A stretch of 64,000 bases of DNA from Cellulomonas sp. 73-92 (GTDB lineage: Bacteria > Actinomycetota > Actinomycetes > Actinomycetales > Cellulomonadaceae), in contig NZ_MKTH01000019.1 in the NCBI RefSeq assembly GCF_001898175.1, forward strand, positions 1-64,000, written 5' to 3'. The notes beneath the pieces were generated by a model. The model saw only the letters and a program-made list of their open reading frames with translations, did no database searches and had not been told where the DNA came from. Below, in pieces: positions 17,355 through 26,206 of the stretch; within the stretch, counting starts at the first letter, position 1; the number at the start of each line of letters is the position of its first letter. Position numbers and translations under genes: made by a program.

Positions 17355-18790
17355 CGCTCACCGTCCAGTGCCGTCGTCCACGTCCCGTGCCGGTGGTCGA
17401 GCAGACGCTCGTCGAAGCCGGCGCGGACCAGCTCGGCGAGGAACCCCGGTCGGTGCAGCGGGACCGCGCGCCCGTCTACGCCCGGCCCGAAGACCGCGGT
17501 CGTTGCCGGGCGGTTGGTCTCCCCCAGCCCGTTGATCTCGAGCACCTGGGAGACGTACCGGCGGCGCTGGCCGTGCTCGGTGAGCAGCTCGATGTGCACG
17601 ATCAGGTCAACCGAGCCGGCCAGCAGCCGGTAGGCGAACGTGTCGGTCATGTGCACCCCGGCCGACAGGCACAAGGTGACGATCCGGTCGATGGCATGGG
17701 CCGCGGTGCGCGAGTGCAGCGTGCACAGCGAGCCGTCGCCGGTCGACATGGCCTCAAGCATCGGAAGGACCTCGGGGCCGCGGACCTCCCCGACGATGAT
17801 CCGGCGCAGGTTCAACCGCAGCGCGTCCACCACCAGGTCGGACAGGCTCACCTCCCCTGCCCGCCTGCCGGCGCCGTCATGTTCGGCGGAGCCTTCGCGG
17901 GCTTCCAGGGCGACGACGCGGGGGTGCCGGTCGGGCAGGTCGTGCAGGTGCAGCTCGTACTCCTTCTCGATGGTGGCGAACCGCTCCATCGGGTCGAACT
18001 CGTTGGCCAAGGCCCGGATCAGCGTGGTCTTGCCGGCGTTCTGCAGACCGGTCACGACGATGTTCTTGCCGGCCCTAACCGCCGCCCGCAGGAACGCGGC
18101 CAGCACGGAGTCCAGCGTGCCCAGCGCGATCAGATCGTCCAGGTCGATGTCCCGCACCCGATGCCGGCGGATCACCACGTGCGGTTTGGGCGTCGTCCAC
18201 GCCACGGCCGCCAACCGGGACCCGTCGTCCAGCCGCAGATGCAGCGCGGGGTGCGCGGAGGTGAACGTCCGCTCGGCGCCGCCGGTGCGGGCGGCGAGCA
18301 GCTGCAGCATCTCGATCAGCTCGGCGTCGGAGTCGGCGACCGGTGGGTGGCGCACGTCGCGCCCGTCGGCGTAGGACACCCAGACCTGGTCGTGGCCGTC
18401 GACCTCGATGTTCTCCACATCCGGGTCGTCGATCAGCGGCTGCAACCGGCCCAGCCCGAACAGCGCCGCCATCACCGCGCGAGCCGTCGCCAGCTCCACC
18501 TCGACCGGCCACGGCTCGTCGCCATGGCGGACCCGTTCGCGTCCACGCTCGGACAGCTCGGCAGCCACGAGCGAACGAGCCAGCTCCCGGCGGGCATCCG
18601 GTGACTGCACAGACCGGGCCTGCAACCGCTCTGCCAGCTGCTCGGCCACCACCGCACGTACCTGACGCACCGTGACCGGGTCCGCTGCCGGCAGCACGGG
18701 TTCACCGCGGGCCGGCCGCGGTATCGCCGTCGCGAAGGAGGGCCCCGCCGGCGCGAACTCCGACCTGGGCCGGTCGTCGACGCCGGTCAC
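17351..18790 (-). CDS. tadA: Tad pilus assembly ATPase TadA/CpaF
   Basis: 479 residues. It is a VirB11/GspE-family hexameric ATPase that powers pilus extension. Walker A is GLQNAGKTTLI, the Asp box lies near FATIEKEYELH, and the Walker B/His-box region is RRIIVGEVRGPE and STGDGSLCTLHS. The N-terminal domain is the usual helical CpaF type (VENIEVDGHDQVWVSY). GTG 18790 was chosen because it overlaps the stop of the TadZ-like gene (GTGA); the frame stays open upstream to 18883. Cytoplasmic. Confidence 0.92.
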   Translation of the reverse strand: MTGVDDRPRSEFAPAGPSFATAIPRPARGEPVLPAADPVTVRQVRAVVAEQLAERLQARSVQSPDARRELARSLVAAELSERGRERVRHGDEPWPVEVELATARAVMAALFGLGRLQPLIDDPDVENIEVDGHDQVWVSYADGRDVRHPPVADSDAELIEMLQLLAARTGGAERTFTSAHPALHLRLDDGSRLAAVAWTTPKPHVVIRRHRVRDIDLDDLIALGTLDSVLAAFLRAAVRAGKNIVVTGLQNAGKTTLIRALANEFDPMERFATIEKEYELHLHDLPDRHPRVVALEAREGSAEHDGAGRRAGEVSLSDLVVDALRLNLRRIIVGEVRGPEVLPMLEAMSTGDGSLCTLHSRTAAHAIDRIVTLCLSAGVHMTDTFAYRLLAGSVDLIVHIELLTEHGQRRRYVSQVLEINGLGETNRPATTAVFGPGVDGRAVPLHRPGFLAELVRAGFDERLLDHRHGTWTTALDGER

Positions 18791-19554
18791 CGTGCCACCG
18801 CCGGCGCCACGTCGGGAGCCAGTTCCGTCAACCGCTGCACGACCGACCGTGCCGACCGCATCAGCGGCGAGCGGTCCAGCCACCCGCCACGGGCGCCATC
18901 CATCAGCGCCCGAGCAACTCGGGCGTCACCCGGCAGAGTCAGCACGTCCGTCACGCCCAGAGCCGAGGCGATCTCCGCAGGGCTGTACGGGCCGGGGTCC
19001 ACGACCACCCCCACGACACCCGAGCGGGCGGCATGTGCCGCGCCCAACGCGCGGACGGCCGCGGCCGCCGGCAGCACCGTGGACAACTCCCCGCGCACCA
19101 CGGCCGCGAGCAGGTCGGCCGCTTGCAGCCACACGCTCGGCTCCGACCGATGACCCAGACGCCCCACGTCCACCACGACGTCGACCCCGCCGGCCGACAA
19201 GTCCCGGGCCACCTCGACCAGCGCGCTCCACGTACCGGACAGGGGCCGCGCCTGACGCGGGTCCGCGACGCCGGGCAGCACGACCCGCTGCGCCTGCTCG
19301 TCCATCGCGACACACGCGGCCAGGACCTGCTCGACGGACAACGGCGCACGAGCCGCCGCGAGCACCGAGACCCCCGCTGACGCCGGCACTCCCCCGCGCA
19401 ACGGCCCAACCAGCAGACCCGATCCGGCAGGGTCCGCATCGACCAGCAGAACCCCGCGACCCGGACGGGCCACCGGCCAGACCGACGCCAACGCGAACGC
19501 CGTCGTCGTCACGCCGGGAGCGCCGTGAGCCGAGCACAAGGCAAGGACGCTCAC
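18787..19554 (-). CDS. TadZ/CpaE-like atypical MinD/ParA ATPase
   Basis: 255 residues. The N-terminal MSVLALCSAHGAPGVTTTAFAL aligns with the MinD/ParA P-loop but lacks the lysines of a normal deviant Walker A, as in the atypical TadZ group. VVVDVGRLGHRSEPSVWLQA corresponds to the Walker B area. TadZ proteins localise the Tad machine at the pole. The gene overlaps both the SAF-domain gene and tadA by 4 bases, which supports the assignment by context. Confidence 0.8.
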   Translation of the reverse strand: MSVLALCSAHGAPGVTTTAFALASVWPVARPGRGVLLVDADPAGSGLLVGPLRGGVPASAGVSVLAAARAPLSVEQVLAACVAMDEQAQRVVLPGVADPRQARPLSGTWSALVEVARDLSAGGVDVVVDVGRLGHRSEPSVWLQAADLLAAVVRGELSTVLPAAAAVRALGAAHAARSGVVGVVVDPGPYSPAEIASALGVTDVLTLPGDARVARALMDGARGGWLDRSPLMRSARSVVQRLTELAPDVAPAVAR

Positions 19555-20228
19555 GGGGTCACCACCGGCAGCACCACGATCACGAACCGGCCCGTGGCTG
19601 CCCGCGTCGCCAACGCAGGCCCGTCCCCGGCCGACGCCACCACGTCGACCACCACGGTCCCGTTCACATCCGCCGACCCGACCCGCACCACCTGCGCCGA
19701 GAACGAGCGCGGCACCCCTGGCGCCGGGTCAGCACCCGCCGCGGGTGCATCCACCACTTGCAGACGATCGCCGGCCGACAGACCGCTGGCAGGAACCCGA
19801 CCCGCCGGCAGCGGCAGCGGCACCAGCACCTGATCGGCACCCACCACGCTGGACGACGTCACGTCCGCGCGACCCAGCAGGGCGCCGCGGTGCAGGTTCA
19901 CGGTCGCCCGCTGACCGACCACCGCGCTCAGTTGACCCGCCGCCATCACGGACACCGACGGGTCCACCGCGACCGACGTCGTCGTGACGTCCTCACGGGT
20001 CAGGACCGAGCCATAGGCGACGTCGTGCGCGACCATCACCACCGGAACCCGATGACCTGACGCGGACACCAGCCAGATCACCGCCAACCCGCCCAAGATG
20101 GCCATCGCGATGCCGGCGATCAGCAGTCCAGGCCGGCGCCGCCCGCGAGGTGTCACCAGGCCCGCAGGCCGCGGGCCGACAGCGGCCGACAGGCCGTTCT
20201 GCCCGCGGCGTTCGCTCGTCGTCGTCAT
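19551..20228 (-). CDS. SAF-domain protein, CpaB/RcpC-like
   Basis: 225 residues: a disordered N-terminus, one membrane helix (LLIAGIAMAILGGLAVIWLV, about 34-53), then an SAF domain (VVMVAHDVAYGSVLTREDV, GQRATVNLHRGALLGRADV) and a C-terminal beta domain. In gram-positive Tad systems this protein type sits on the outer face of the membrane and stabilises the pilus. It is followed directly by the TadZ-like gene with a 4-base overlap. Confidence 0.82.
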   Translation of the reverse strand: MTTTSERRGQNGLSAAVGPRPAGLVTPRGRRRPGLLIAGIAMAILGGLAVIWLVSASGHRVPVVMVAHDVAYGSVLTREDVTTTSVAVDPSVSVMAAGQLSAVVGQRATVNLHRGALLGRADVTSSSVVGADQVLVPLPLPAGRVPASGLSAGDRLQVVDAPAAGADPAPGVPRSFSAQVVRVGSADVNGTVVVDVVASAGDGPALATRAATGRFVIVVLPVVTP

Positions 20229-20268
20229 CGGTCCCCCCTCTCCTGGTGGCCGCGCACGGCCACTGCGC

Positions 20269-21171
20269 TCAGCTCGTGGTCACGAGCACCTGCATCTCGC
20301 CGACCCGCACCTGCGACGTCGAGACCCGCGTCACCGTCAAGGACCCCGACGAGCCCCCGCCCGTCCACGTCACGTCCCACGTCGTCGTCGCCCTGATCGG
20401 GTACGCCAGCCCCGGCTGATCCGCCGACGACCGCTGGTACACGTGCTGACAGGTCGGAGAGACGACACCGCCCGTGTAATACGCCGTGCCCGGGTTCTTG
20501 CAGGTCTCCGACAGGCCGTCGCCTGTGTCCCAGACGATCTGACGCGCCTGCGCCGTGGCCGTCACCGACAGACCGGGCACCGACGCCGTTGCCGAGGTCG
20601 GGCCCCACGTCGTCGGCGTCACGTCCGTCCACAACCACACCGGCACGCCGACCGTGGCGAACTTGTCCGCCGGGATCGACAGCCGGATCTCCGGGCCCGC
20701 CAGAGCCATTTGGCTGATCGCCTCCTGGGCCAGCTGGGCGGGATCAGCACTGCCCCCGTAACCGGGCGGCGGGGATGCCCGCCATGTCCAACCGGCGTGA
20801 GAGCCGGGGACGATCACGAGGCAGACGAAGTTCCAGATCTGACCCGACGGGTAGTGCCCTTCCCAAACGATGGCGTCGCCCGGCGGTTGGGGTGCCACGA
20901 TGTTCCAGTAGCAGCCGTCGGACGAGTTGAACCAGCCGAACGACGAGTCGAAGCAGGGGACCTGTTCGCCGTTCGGGGAGATGCAGGGTTGAGGCGCCCC
21001 CGCCGTCGTACCGACGGGCACATGCGACGGCTGGGTGCCCGGAGTCGCGACCTCCACCACGCAGAACTGCATCTCGGGTGGACAAGCGACTCCCGCCGGC
21101 ACTGTGGATCCCGCAAGGGCATTGGGTAGCCACGTGAGAAGCGCGACGATCGGCGCGAGACCGCTCAACAC
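20269..21171 (-). CDS. Secreted protein of unknown function in Tad cluster
   Basis: 300 residues from GTG 21171, with a short hydrophobic leader (LSGLAPIVALLTWLPNALAG). The exported part is Cys-containing and aromatic (QPCISPNGEQVPCFDSSFGW, then DGCYWNIVAPQPPGD) and ends in a beta-rich segment with VRVGEMQVLVTTS. Similar Cys/Trp-rich secreted proteins occur beside Tad genes in actinobacteria, but I do not know a function. The start overlaps the lipoprotein stop by 7 bases, so it belongs to the operon. Confidence 0.75.
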   Translation of the reverse strand: MLSGLAPIVALLTWLPNALAGSTVPAGVACPPEMQFCVVEVATPGTQPSHVPVGTTAGAPQPCISPNGEQVPCFDSSFGWFNSSDGCYWNIVAPQPPGDAIVWEGHYPSGQIWNFVCLVIVPGSHAGWTWRASPPPGYGGSADPAQLAQEAISQMALAGPEIRLSIPADKFATVGVPVWLWTDVTPTTWGPTSATASVPGLSVTATAQARQIVWDTGDGLSETCKNPGTAYYTGGVVSPTCQHVYQRSSADQPGLAYPIRATTTWDVTWTGGGSSGSLTVTRVSTSQVRVGEMQVLVTTS

Positions 21172-21770
21172 GGCTTCTCCCGATCAACCGCAGACTCGGT
21201 CACGACCCAGCGGTTGTCGTAGTAGGCCAGCTCCGAGTTCGTGATGAGTCGCGGGCTCTGCCCAGGCGCCGCCGCGGACTTCTGCGAGGCGGAGTACACC
21301 GGCTGCCAGTTCGTCGAGTCGACGCAGTCCACGATCGATGCACTGCCACTCGTGACCCCCGAGACCTTCGGGTCGAGGGTCGGCGTCCCGGTAACCACGA
21401 TCCCGTTCGACGAGAACGTGTGAACCGTTGCGAAGACGTCAGCCACCGCGGTGTCGGTGGCGAACTGTCGCAAGTCGTTCCAGCCAGGAGTCGAGGTGTC
21501 GAGGTTGGCAGTCGGGTCCGCCAGCATCGCCACCTTGGCCCGCCAGTACCCGTTGTAGGCGGTCAGGACTGCCGCCTTCGCCGCGGCGGTACTCGGTTCG
21601 TCGGTCGGCGCTGCTGCGACAGAGCTGGCCGGCGTTTCGGTCGCAGAGGCAGGGCCAGAAGTCGTGGACGGCGGAGCCGGTGGCTTCGGAGCGGACGAAC
21701 AAGCGGCGAGCGCGAGCGCCACGGCCATCACCACGGCCGCAGCCCCTGCGGTGCTGTGTCGACTGCCCAT
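21165..21770 (-). CDS. Lipoprotein of unknown function in Tad cluster
   Basis: 201 residues from ATG 21770 with a GGGAG site upstream; the frame stays open to 21971 but the shorter start gives a proper lipoprotein signal peptide with the lipobox LALAAC and Cys24. A Pro/Ser/Thr-rich linker follows, then a NTF2/limiting-CysW-like helix-sheet region (TAAAKAAVLTAYNGYWRAKV, and STNWQPVYSASQ). It resembles actinobacterial lipoproteins of the same layout with unknown role. It is the first gene of the visible Tad operon. Confidence 0.75.
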   Translation of the reverse strand: MGSRHSTAGAAAVVMAVALALAACSSAPKPPAPPSTTSGPASATETPASSVAAAPTDEPSTAAAKAAVLTAYNGYWRAKVAMLADPTANLDTSTPGWNDLRQFATDTAVADVFATVHTFSSNGIVVTGTPTLDPKVSGVTSGSASIVDCVDSTNWQPVYSASQKSAAAPGQSPRLITNSELAYYDNRWVVTESAVDREKPC

Positions 21771-21974
21771 CGGCGCACACCTGCTCCCGTCCGGCTCCCA
21801 AGCGCGGCGGCCCGGCTTGACGACGGTGTCGGTTTGTCCCATTGGACGCCCCGTGCCGTCACAGGACAACCCCCTGGCCGTCACGCACTTCTTGACTCGA
21901 CCGGTGCTCATGGTCTCGGTGTGCGCCGAACTGGGCCTCGCCGGTGGCCTCCAGCCGCGATCTGTGGACATCGC

Positions 21975-22841
21975 CTAGCTCGCCGCAGCCTGTGGACGAC
22001 CGGTGGCCACAGCACTGGCGCCCCGACGCGCCGCAAGGACCGGCGACCTGTGTCGGCGAACCCGCGTCGATCGCAGTGCGGCGTGCATGCCCGGCTCCCG
22101 CAACGCGGCCGAGCCGTCGGCAAGCAACCGGGGAATGAGCCCAGACCAGTCCGGGGTGCCAAGCAGGACGATGCACAGCCGCCGGGCTTGCCAGGGCGGC
22201 AGCCCGAGCTCGTCAGCCATGGTGCGCCACCCGACCAGCGTGCACCGGGGGTCCCTCGGCAGGACCTGAACCCCCACAGCGGTGGCAACGATGCCCTCCG
22301 CCTCGTCGCGGCCCCAACCCACCGCCGCCAACGCCGCCTGCGCCCGTCGCCGCGCGATCGCGAAGTCGACACCCAGGGCCATGTACTCATCGCTGACCGC
22401 GTCAAGGCCCATGTCGGTCCACTTGTCGAGGCTCTCGAGGCGGGCGACCGGCAGGCGCTCGTCGCCTGCGAGCAGATGCCACGCCTGCCGCTCAGACGTG
22501 CCGAACGATGCGGCAGCGACCTCGCCGTGCACGGCCCGCCTGGCTGCCTGCCAGACCACACCCCACGGCGAATCCGCGATGCGGAGCTGCGGCATCGTCA
22601 GCACCCGCCAGGCCGCCTGCCACGCAGACGCCTCAGCCTGCGCCGCCATGAAGCCGCTCAAGCCCCACTCCATGGCCAGCGGCCGCGCCAGATCGGCTCG
22701 GATGAAGCTCAGCAGCCTCGTGCCTGTCGGCCCGTCCCAGCCCTCATCGTCGATGACGTCGAGCGCCTGCAGCAGGCACTCCCGCGTGCGAACGATCCTC
22801 GGGCACGACTCCAGCCGGTCGGGTCGGTGGTCGGTGGTCAT
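21975..22841 (-). CDS. Hypothetical protein
   Basis: 288 residues, with a strong GAGGAGG site before ATG 22841. The protein is soluble, helical and Trp-rich (AEASAWQAAWRVLTMPQ, SPWGVVWQAARRAVHG). Its C-terminal part (GLPPWQARRLCIVLLGTPDW) looks HTH-like, so a DNA-binding role is possible but unproven. I do not recognise the family. It lies about 200 bases upstream of the Tad operon on the same strand and could be transcribed with it. Confidence 0.6.
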   Translation of the reverse strand: MTTDHRPDRLESCPRIVRTRECLLQALDVIDDEGWDGPTGTRLLSFIRADLARPLAMEWGLSGFMAAQAEASAWQAAWRVLTMPQLRIADSPWGVVWQAARRAVHGEVAAASFGTSERQAWHLLAGDERLPVARLESLDKWTDMGLDAVSDEYMALGVDFAIARRRAQAALAAVGWGRDEAEGIVATAVGVQVLPRDPRCTLVGWRTMADELGLPPWQARRLCIVLLGTPDWSGLIPRLLADGSAALREPGMHAALRSTRVRRHRSPVLAARRGASAVATGRPQAAAS

Positions 22842-23060
22842 GGTCGCCTCCTCGTGTCACGTGGACACGAGCGAGGGTCCGCAGGGGCGCTGTACAACGC
22901 GGTGACATCACAGGCCGTCCGCGAATGTCACCGAGATGTCCTCGAGCACTGGCGGATCGGGGAGTCGCTGGGCGAAGGCGCGGCCGATCGCTAGTCCGCG
23001 GCCCATGGGAGCGGGGGGACCACCTCGGCCCGGGAAGAAGCCGGGCGAGGAGGGAGCGGT
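22842..23060. other. Intergenic stretch upstream of the hypothetical gene
   Basis: No motif-bearing frame is seen on either strand. Together with 23096-23297 it forms about 450 bases of non-coding DNA split by a strong hairpin. Confidence 0.4.
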
Positions 23061-23095
23061 GGGTTCCCGGCTCTCCCCCTGAGAGCCGGGAACCC
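23061..23095 (-). terminator. Strong stem-loop, probable terminator
   Basis: A perfect 15-bp stem: 23061-23075 (GGGTTCCCGGCTCTC) pairs with 23081-23095, with a 5-base loop. A clear U-tract is missing on either side, as is common in actinobacteria. It lies between the small HEAT-like gene and the next minus-strand gene and may end transcription of the former. Confidence 0.65.
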
Positions 23096-23297
23096 GTGAC
23101 CGTTCGCATCACCAGCTGACGCTGCCTCCGCTCGCAGACCGTAGGCACCGCGGCGACCTGGACGGAAGTCCAGGAGCGGGTGATTCGACACACCGACAGC
23201 CCGGAGACCTACCGGGCGCCGCGGCGTCATTCGCGCCGAGGCCTGGCTTGGGCGGCACGACGCAGCCTTGAGGCGGTCGGCGCCCATGCCGTGTCGG

Positions 23298-23642
23298 TCA
23301 CGTCCCGAAGGCGCGTTGCGCGGCGGCTCGCACCGAACCGTCGGGGTCGGCCAGCAAGATCGCTTCGGCCATGGCTCCACATCGGCCGCGACGGATCACA
23401 GCAAGGCGGACTGCAGCGGACGGGTGCCTCGACAGGCGGTCCGCGAGCCCACCGGGACACTGCGAGTGCTCAACGATCGCAAGCGCAACGCCGACGGGAA
23501 GCCGATCGAGTTCACCCACAGGCGGGCACAACACCATCAGCGCCTCGCCGTCCGCTGACGGGGACCGGGCCACCCGCAGCATCGCGTGCACGTCGCGACC
23601 ACGCGCGGCCGCCCACGCTTGAGCCCTCGTAGCGCGGGTCAC
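23298..23642 (-). CDS. Small HEAT/leucine-rich-variant-like protein
   Basis: 114 residues from GTG 23642. The sequence has repeated helical units with conserved Pro/Val spacing: AMLRVARSPSADGEALMVL, HSQCPGGLADRLSRHPSAAV and RGRCGAMAEAILLADPDGSV. These resemble leucine-rich-variant/HEAT repeats found in actinobacterial proteins of unknown role. The IS1595 element begins only 37 bases upstream of the start, so it may have separated the gene from its promoter or removed an N-terminal part. Confidence 0.5.
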   Translation of the reverse strand: MTRATRAQAWAAARGRDVHAMLRVARSPSADGEALMVLCPPVGELDRLPVGVALAIVEHSQCPGGLADRLSRHPSAAVRLAVIRRGRCGAMAEAILLADPDGSVRAAAQRAFGT

Positions 23643-23678
23643 CGCCGATGGTCGGGTTGCAGCATGACTCGAACGTAT

Positions 23679-24709
23679 GTGTTGGGTATCTGCTTGAGTC
23701 CAGTAGCCTCAGGTGGTGGTCGAGCGGATGCCAGTAGCGGGCGTGGACTACCCACGGACGCATCAGCAGCTGCTGGGGTGGTTCGCCGATGAGGACGCGT
23801 GTCTGGAGTACCTGGCCAGGTTGCGCTGGCCGGACGGGTTTCGCTGTCCCGCGTGCGGAGGGGACGTCGCGTGGCGAACCGCGCGGCGCGCGTTGTGGAT
23901 GTGCGCGGCCTGTGGCCGGCAGACGTCGGTCACGGCGGGCACGATCTTCCATCGCTCGCACACCCCGTTGACGACGTGGTTCGCGGCGATCTGGTTCGTG
24001 TGCGCCTCGAAGAACGGGGTCTCGGCCACCACGCTGCAGCAGGTCCTGGGCTTCGGCTCCTACGAGACCGCCTGGGCATGGCTGCACAAGCTGCGCCGGG
24101 TCATGGTCCGCCCCGAACGTGACCTGCTCAGCGGCGTCGTCGAGCTGGACGAGACCCTCGTCGGTGGCCGGGCGAAGCCCGCCTCCAGTGTCGTGATCAC
24201 CAAGGTCCCGGTCATGGTCGCCGTCGAGACCCCGCCCGGGCACCAGCTCGGACGCATCCGCCTGGCCCGCGCCGACGCCCGCAACTCCGGTCAGATCATC
24301 GACTTCGCCCACCAGGTCATCGCCCCCGGCACGCTGATCCGCACCGACGGCGCCCGCAACCTGCGTCAACTCGCCGAGCAGGGCTACGCCCACGAGTACA
24401 AGGTCATGCTCACCTCGCCCGACCCGGCCCACGAGTACCTGCCCGGCGTGCACCTGGTCGCGTCCCTGCTCAAACGCTGGGTCGCCGGCACCTTGCACCA
24501 CGGCATCTCCCGCCGCCAGCTCGACTACTACCTCGACGAGTTCACCTTCCGGTTCAACCGGCGCACCGCACGCTCACGCGGCCTGCTGTTCTACCGGCTC
24601 CTGCAACAAGCCGTCACCACCGACCCGCACCCACTGACCACCCTCATCGGCGGCACCGACCAGCCAAACCCCTGACCAGGGACACTGGACTCAAGCAGAT
24701 ACCCAACAC
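23679..24709 (+). mobile_element. IS1595-family insertion sequence, intact
   Basis: Perfect 26-bp inverted repeats, GTGTTGGGTATCTGCTTGAG at the outer end of 23679-23704 and its complement in 24684-24709, enclose one transposase gene. The bases GTAT directly flank both ends, but a full 8-bp target duplication, usual for this family, is not evident. The perfect ends and uninterrupted transposase suggest a recent insertion, in contrast to the decayed IS3 and IS256 copies in the window. Confidence 0.88.
23713..24675 (+). CDS. IS1595-family (ISXO2-like) transposase
   Basis: 320 residues from GTG 23713; ATG 23728 is an alternative start. The N-terminus holds a zinc ribbon with paired Cys motifs (CPACGG and CAACGR), followed by the TAGTIFHRSHTPLTTWF helix-turn region. 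The ISXO2-like DDE core follows: VVELDETLVGGR with the first Asp/Glu pair, then IRTDGARN, and the C-terminal helix with YYLDEFTFRFNRRTARSRG. All expected motifs are present, so it should be active. Confidence 0.92.
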   Translation: MVVERMPVAGVDYPRTHQQLLGWFADEDACLEYLARLRWPDGFRCPACGGDVAWRTARRALWMCAACGRQTSVTAGTIFHRSHTPLTTWFAAIWFVCASKNGVSATTLQQVLGFGSYETAWAWLHKLRRVMVRPERDLLSGVVELDETLVGGRAKPASSVVITKVPVMVAVETPPGHQLGRIRLARADARNSGQIIDFAHQVIAPGTLIRTDGARNLRQLAEQGYAHEYKVMLTSPDPAHEYLPGVHLVASLLKRWVAGTLHHGISRRQLDYYLDEFTFRFNRRTARSRGLLFYRLLQQAVTTDPHPLTTLIGGTDQPNP

Positions 24710-25096
24710 GTATGTACGAAGCCATGGCGTGATCCTAGTTCCGCATGTGCGGCCCGCACACGTTCGATGGCGCGCCTGAGGTGGCGGCAAAGCCCGCGGC
24801 TCTTGGCCCCACTCGGTGGCGCGCGCGGTGGACGAGTGTCACCGCCAAGTCATCGCGGTCGGTGTATGTGCGCCCGAATCGCGGTCTTGGCCGAGGGCTC
24901 TACTTACGGCGGCCACCGCAGTGACAGACACCGGCTCGGGCACGCTCGCCGTGCACGTCACCGCGATGTCCCTGGGCGCCGAGGACGGTGAATACCCGCT
25001 GCGATCACCAGCCCGCCGGCGCGACCGACCGGCGCCTCGTGGCCATCCATGACCCCACGAGCTCACGTGCTCCGCAGCTCCGATGGAGGAGGAGAC
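24710..25096. other. Non-coding stretch between IS1595 and the excisionase-like gene
   Basis: About 390 bases without a frame that carries a recognisable motif. It probably includes the promoter of the excisionase-like gene. No integrase remnant was recognised. Confidence 0.4.
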
Positions 25097-25294
25097 ATGA
25101 CGATCAGCATCGAGCACGAGCTGCTGACGGTCGCCGAGGCCGCCGACCGGCTGCGCGTCACGACCCGGTTCATCCGCATGCTCATCGCGGACGGCAGCCT
25201 CCCCGCGATGCGCCTTGGACGGCGCTCCATCCGCCTCCGACGGGACGACGTCGACCACGTCCTACGGCCCATGGGGACGTCGATCCGAAGGTGA
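25097..25294 (+). CDS. Excisionase-like HTH protein
   Basis: 65 residues from ATG 25097, preceded by a strong GGAGGAGGAG site. The sequence ELLTVAEAADRLRVTTRFIR followed by GSLPAMRLGRRSIRLRRDDV is the MerR-type winged HTH of the excisionase (HTH_17) family. Such proteins bend DNA in site-specific recombination or act as small regulators. It ends 70 bases from the 3' end of tRNA-Gln, the usual place for the integrase/excisionase end of an integrated element, but no integrase is present, so the element may be a remnant. Confidence 0.8.
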   Translation: MTISIEHELLTVAEAADRLRVTTRFIRMLIADGSLPAMRLGRRSIRLRRDDVDHVLRPMGTSIRR

Positions 25295-25364
25295 CGAACG
25301 ACACCCTCGGCAAGTCCTTGTGACACGTATGTGACACGAAATCACGTTTCCGCAGGTCACAGCG

Positions 25365-25436
25365 CTCCGCCCCCAGGATTCGAACCTGGACCGCAAGGCT
25401 CCAAAGGCCTGCGTGCTGCCGTTACACCAGGGCGGA
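25365..25436 (-). tRNA. tRNA-Gln (anticodon TTG)
   Basis: A complete 72-base cloverleaf on the minus strand: acceptor TCCGCCC at the 5' end pairs with GGGCGGA at the 3' end; the anticodon loop CTTTGGA gives anticodon TTG; the T-loop is GGTTCGAATCC. CCA is not encoded. The 3' end points towards the excisionase-like gene. Confidence 0.93.
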
Positions 25437-25528
25437 CCGGCCACCGACGCCGGGACGGCCGGGCCGGCGACAAGTCTGCCAGCCCGCGGGTCCCCCACAG
25501 GCAGCGCTCGGTCCGGCAGAATGCCCAG

Positions 25529-26197
25529 GTGGCCACCACTCCCGGGCGGACCGCCCGCCGGATGACGGGCACGCAACGCCGCGCACAGCTCCTCGACGTG
25601 TCGCGCACGCTGTTCGCCGAGAAGGGCTTCGACAACACGAGCATCGAGGAGATCGCGGCCCGCGCCGAGGTCTCCAAGCCGGTGGTCTACGAGCACTTCG
25701 GCGGCAAGGAGGGCATCTACGCCGTCGTCGTCGACCGCGAGATGCAGGCCCTCCTCAACGCGCTGACCGGTGCGCTCGAGGGCGGTGGGCACCCGAAGGC
25801 GCTCGTCGAGCGCACGGCCCTGGCGCTGCTCGACTACGTGGAGCGGTCGGAGGACGGGTTCCGGATCCTCGTCCGCGACTCGCCGGTGGCCCAGGCGACC
25901 GGCACGTTCTCCAGCCTGATCGGCGACATCGCCACCCAGGTGGAGCACCTGCTGGCCGACCAGTTCAAGCGGACCGGTCTCGACCCGCGCACCGCGCCGA
26001 TGTACGCGCAGATGCTCGTCGGGATGGTGGCGCTGACCGGCCAGTGGTGGCTGGACGCGAAGAGCCCCAAGAAGCAGGAGGTCGCCGCGCACCTGGTCAA
26101 CCTCGCGTGGAACGGCCTGAAGGGCCTCGAGCGACGTCCGGCGCTCACCAAGGAGCATGGGGACGCGCCTGCCAAGCGGTCTCTCGACGTCGAGTAA
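25529..26197 (+). CDS. TetR-family transcriptional regulator
   Basis: 222 residues from GTG 25529; ATG 25562 is an alternative and no strong ribosome binding site distinguishes them. The N-terminal HTH is typical (RTLFAEKGFDNTSIEEIAA, then AEVSKPVVYEHFGGKEGIY); the C-terminal ligand domain includes MVALTGQWWLDAKSPKKQEV, a pattern seen in actinobacterial regulators of lipid or drug-response genes. It lies nine bases before a MarR-type gene on the same strand. Target genes are not evident; the MFS transporter downstream is a candidate. Confidence 0.88.
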   Translation: MATTPGRTARRMTGTQRRAQLLDVSRTLFAEKGFDNTSIEEIAARAEVSKPVVYEHFGGKEGIYAVVVDREMQALLNALTGALEGGGHPKALVERTALALLDYVERSEDGFRILVRDSPVAQATGTFSSLIGDIATQVEHLLADQFKRTGLDPRTAPMYAQMLVGMVALTGQWWLDAKSPKKQEVAAHLVNLAWNGLKGLERRPALTKEHGDAPAKRSLDVE

Positions 26198-26206
26198 CCT
26201 GCTCGC

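Noticed and set aside
22744..23193. A 149-codon minus-strand frame upstream of the hypothetical gene
   Set aside because: It overlaps the start of the better supported gene in another frame and spans the terminator hairpin; composition is that of non-coding DNA.
23512..24501. A 329-codon minus-strand frame across the IS1595 transposase
   Set aside because: Antisense shadow of a transposase with a complete zinc ribbon and DDE core.
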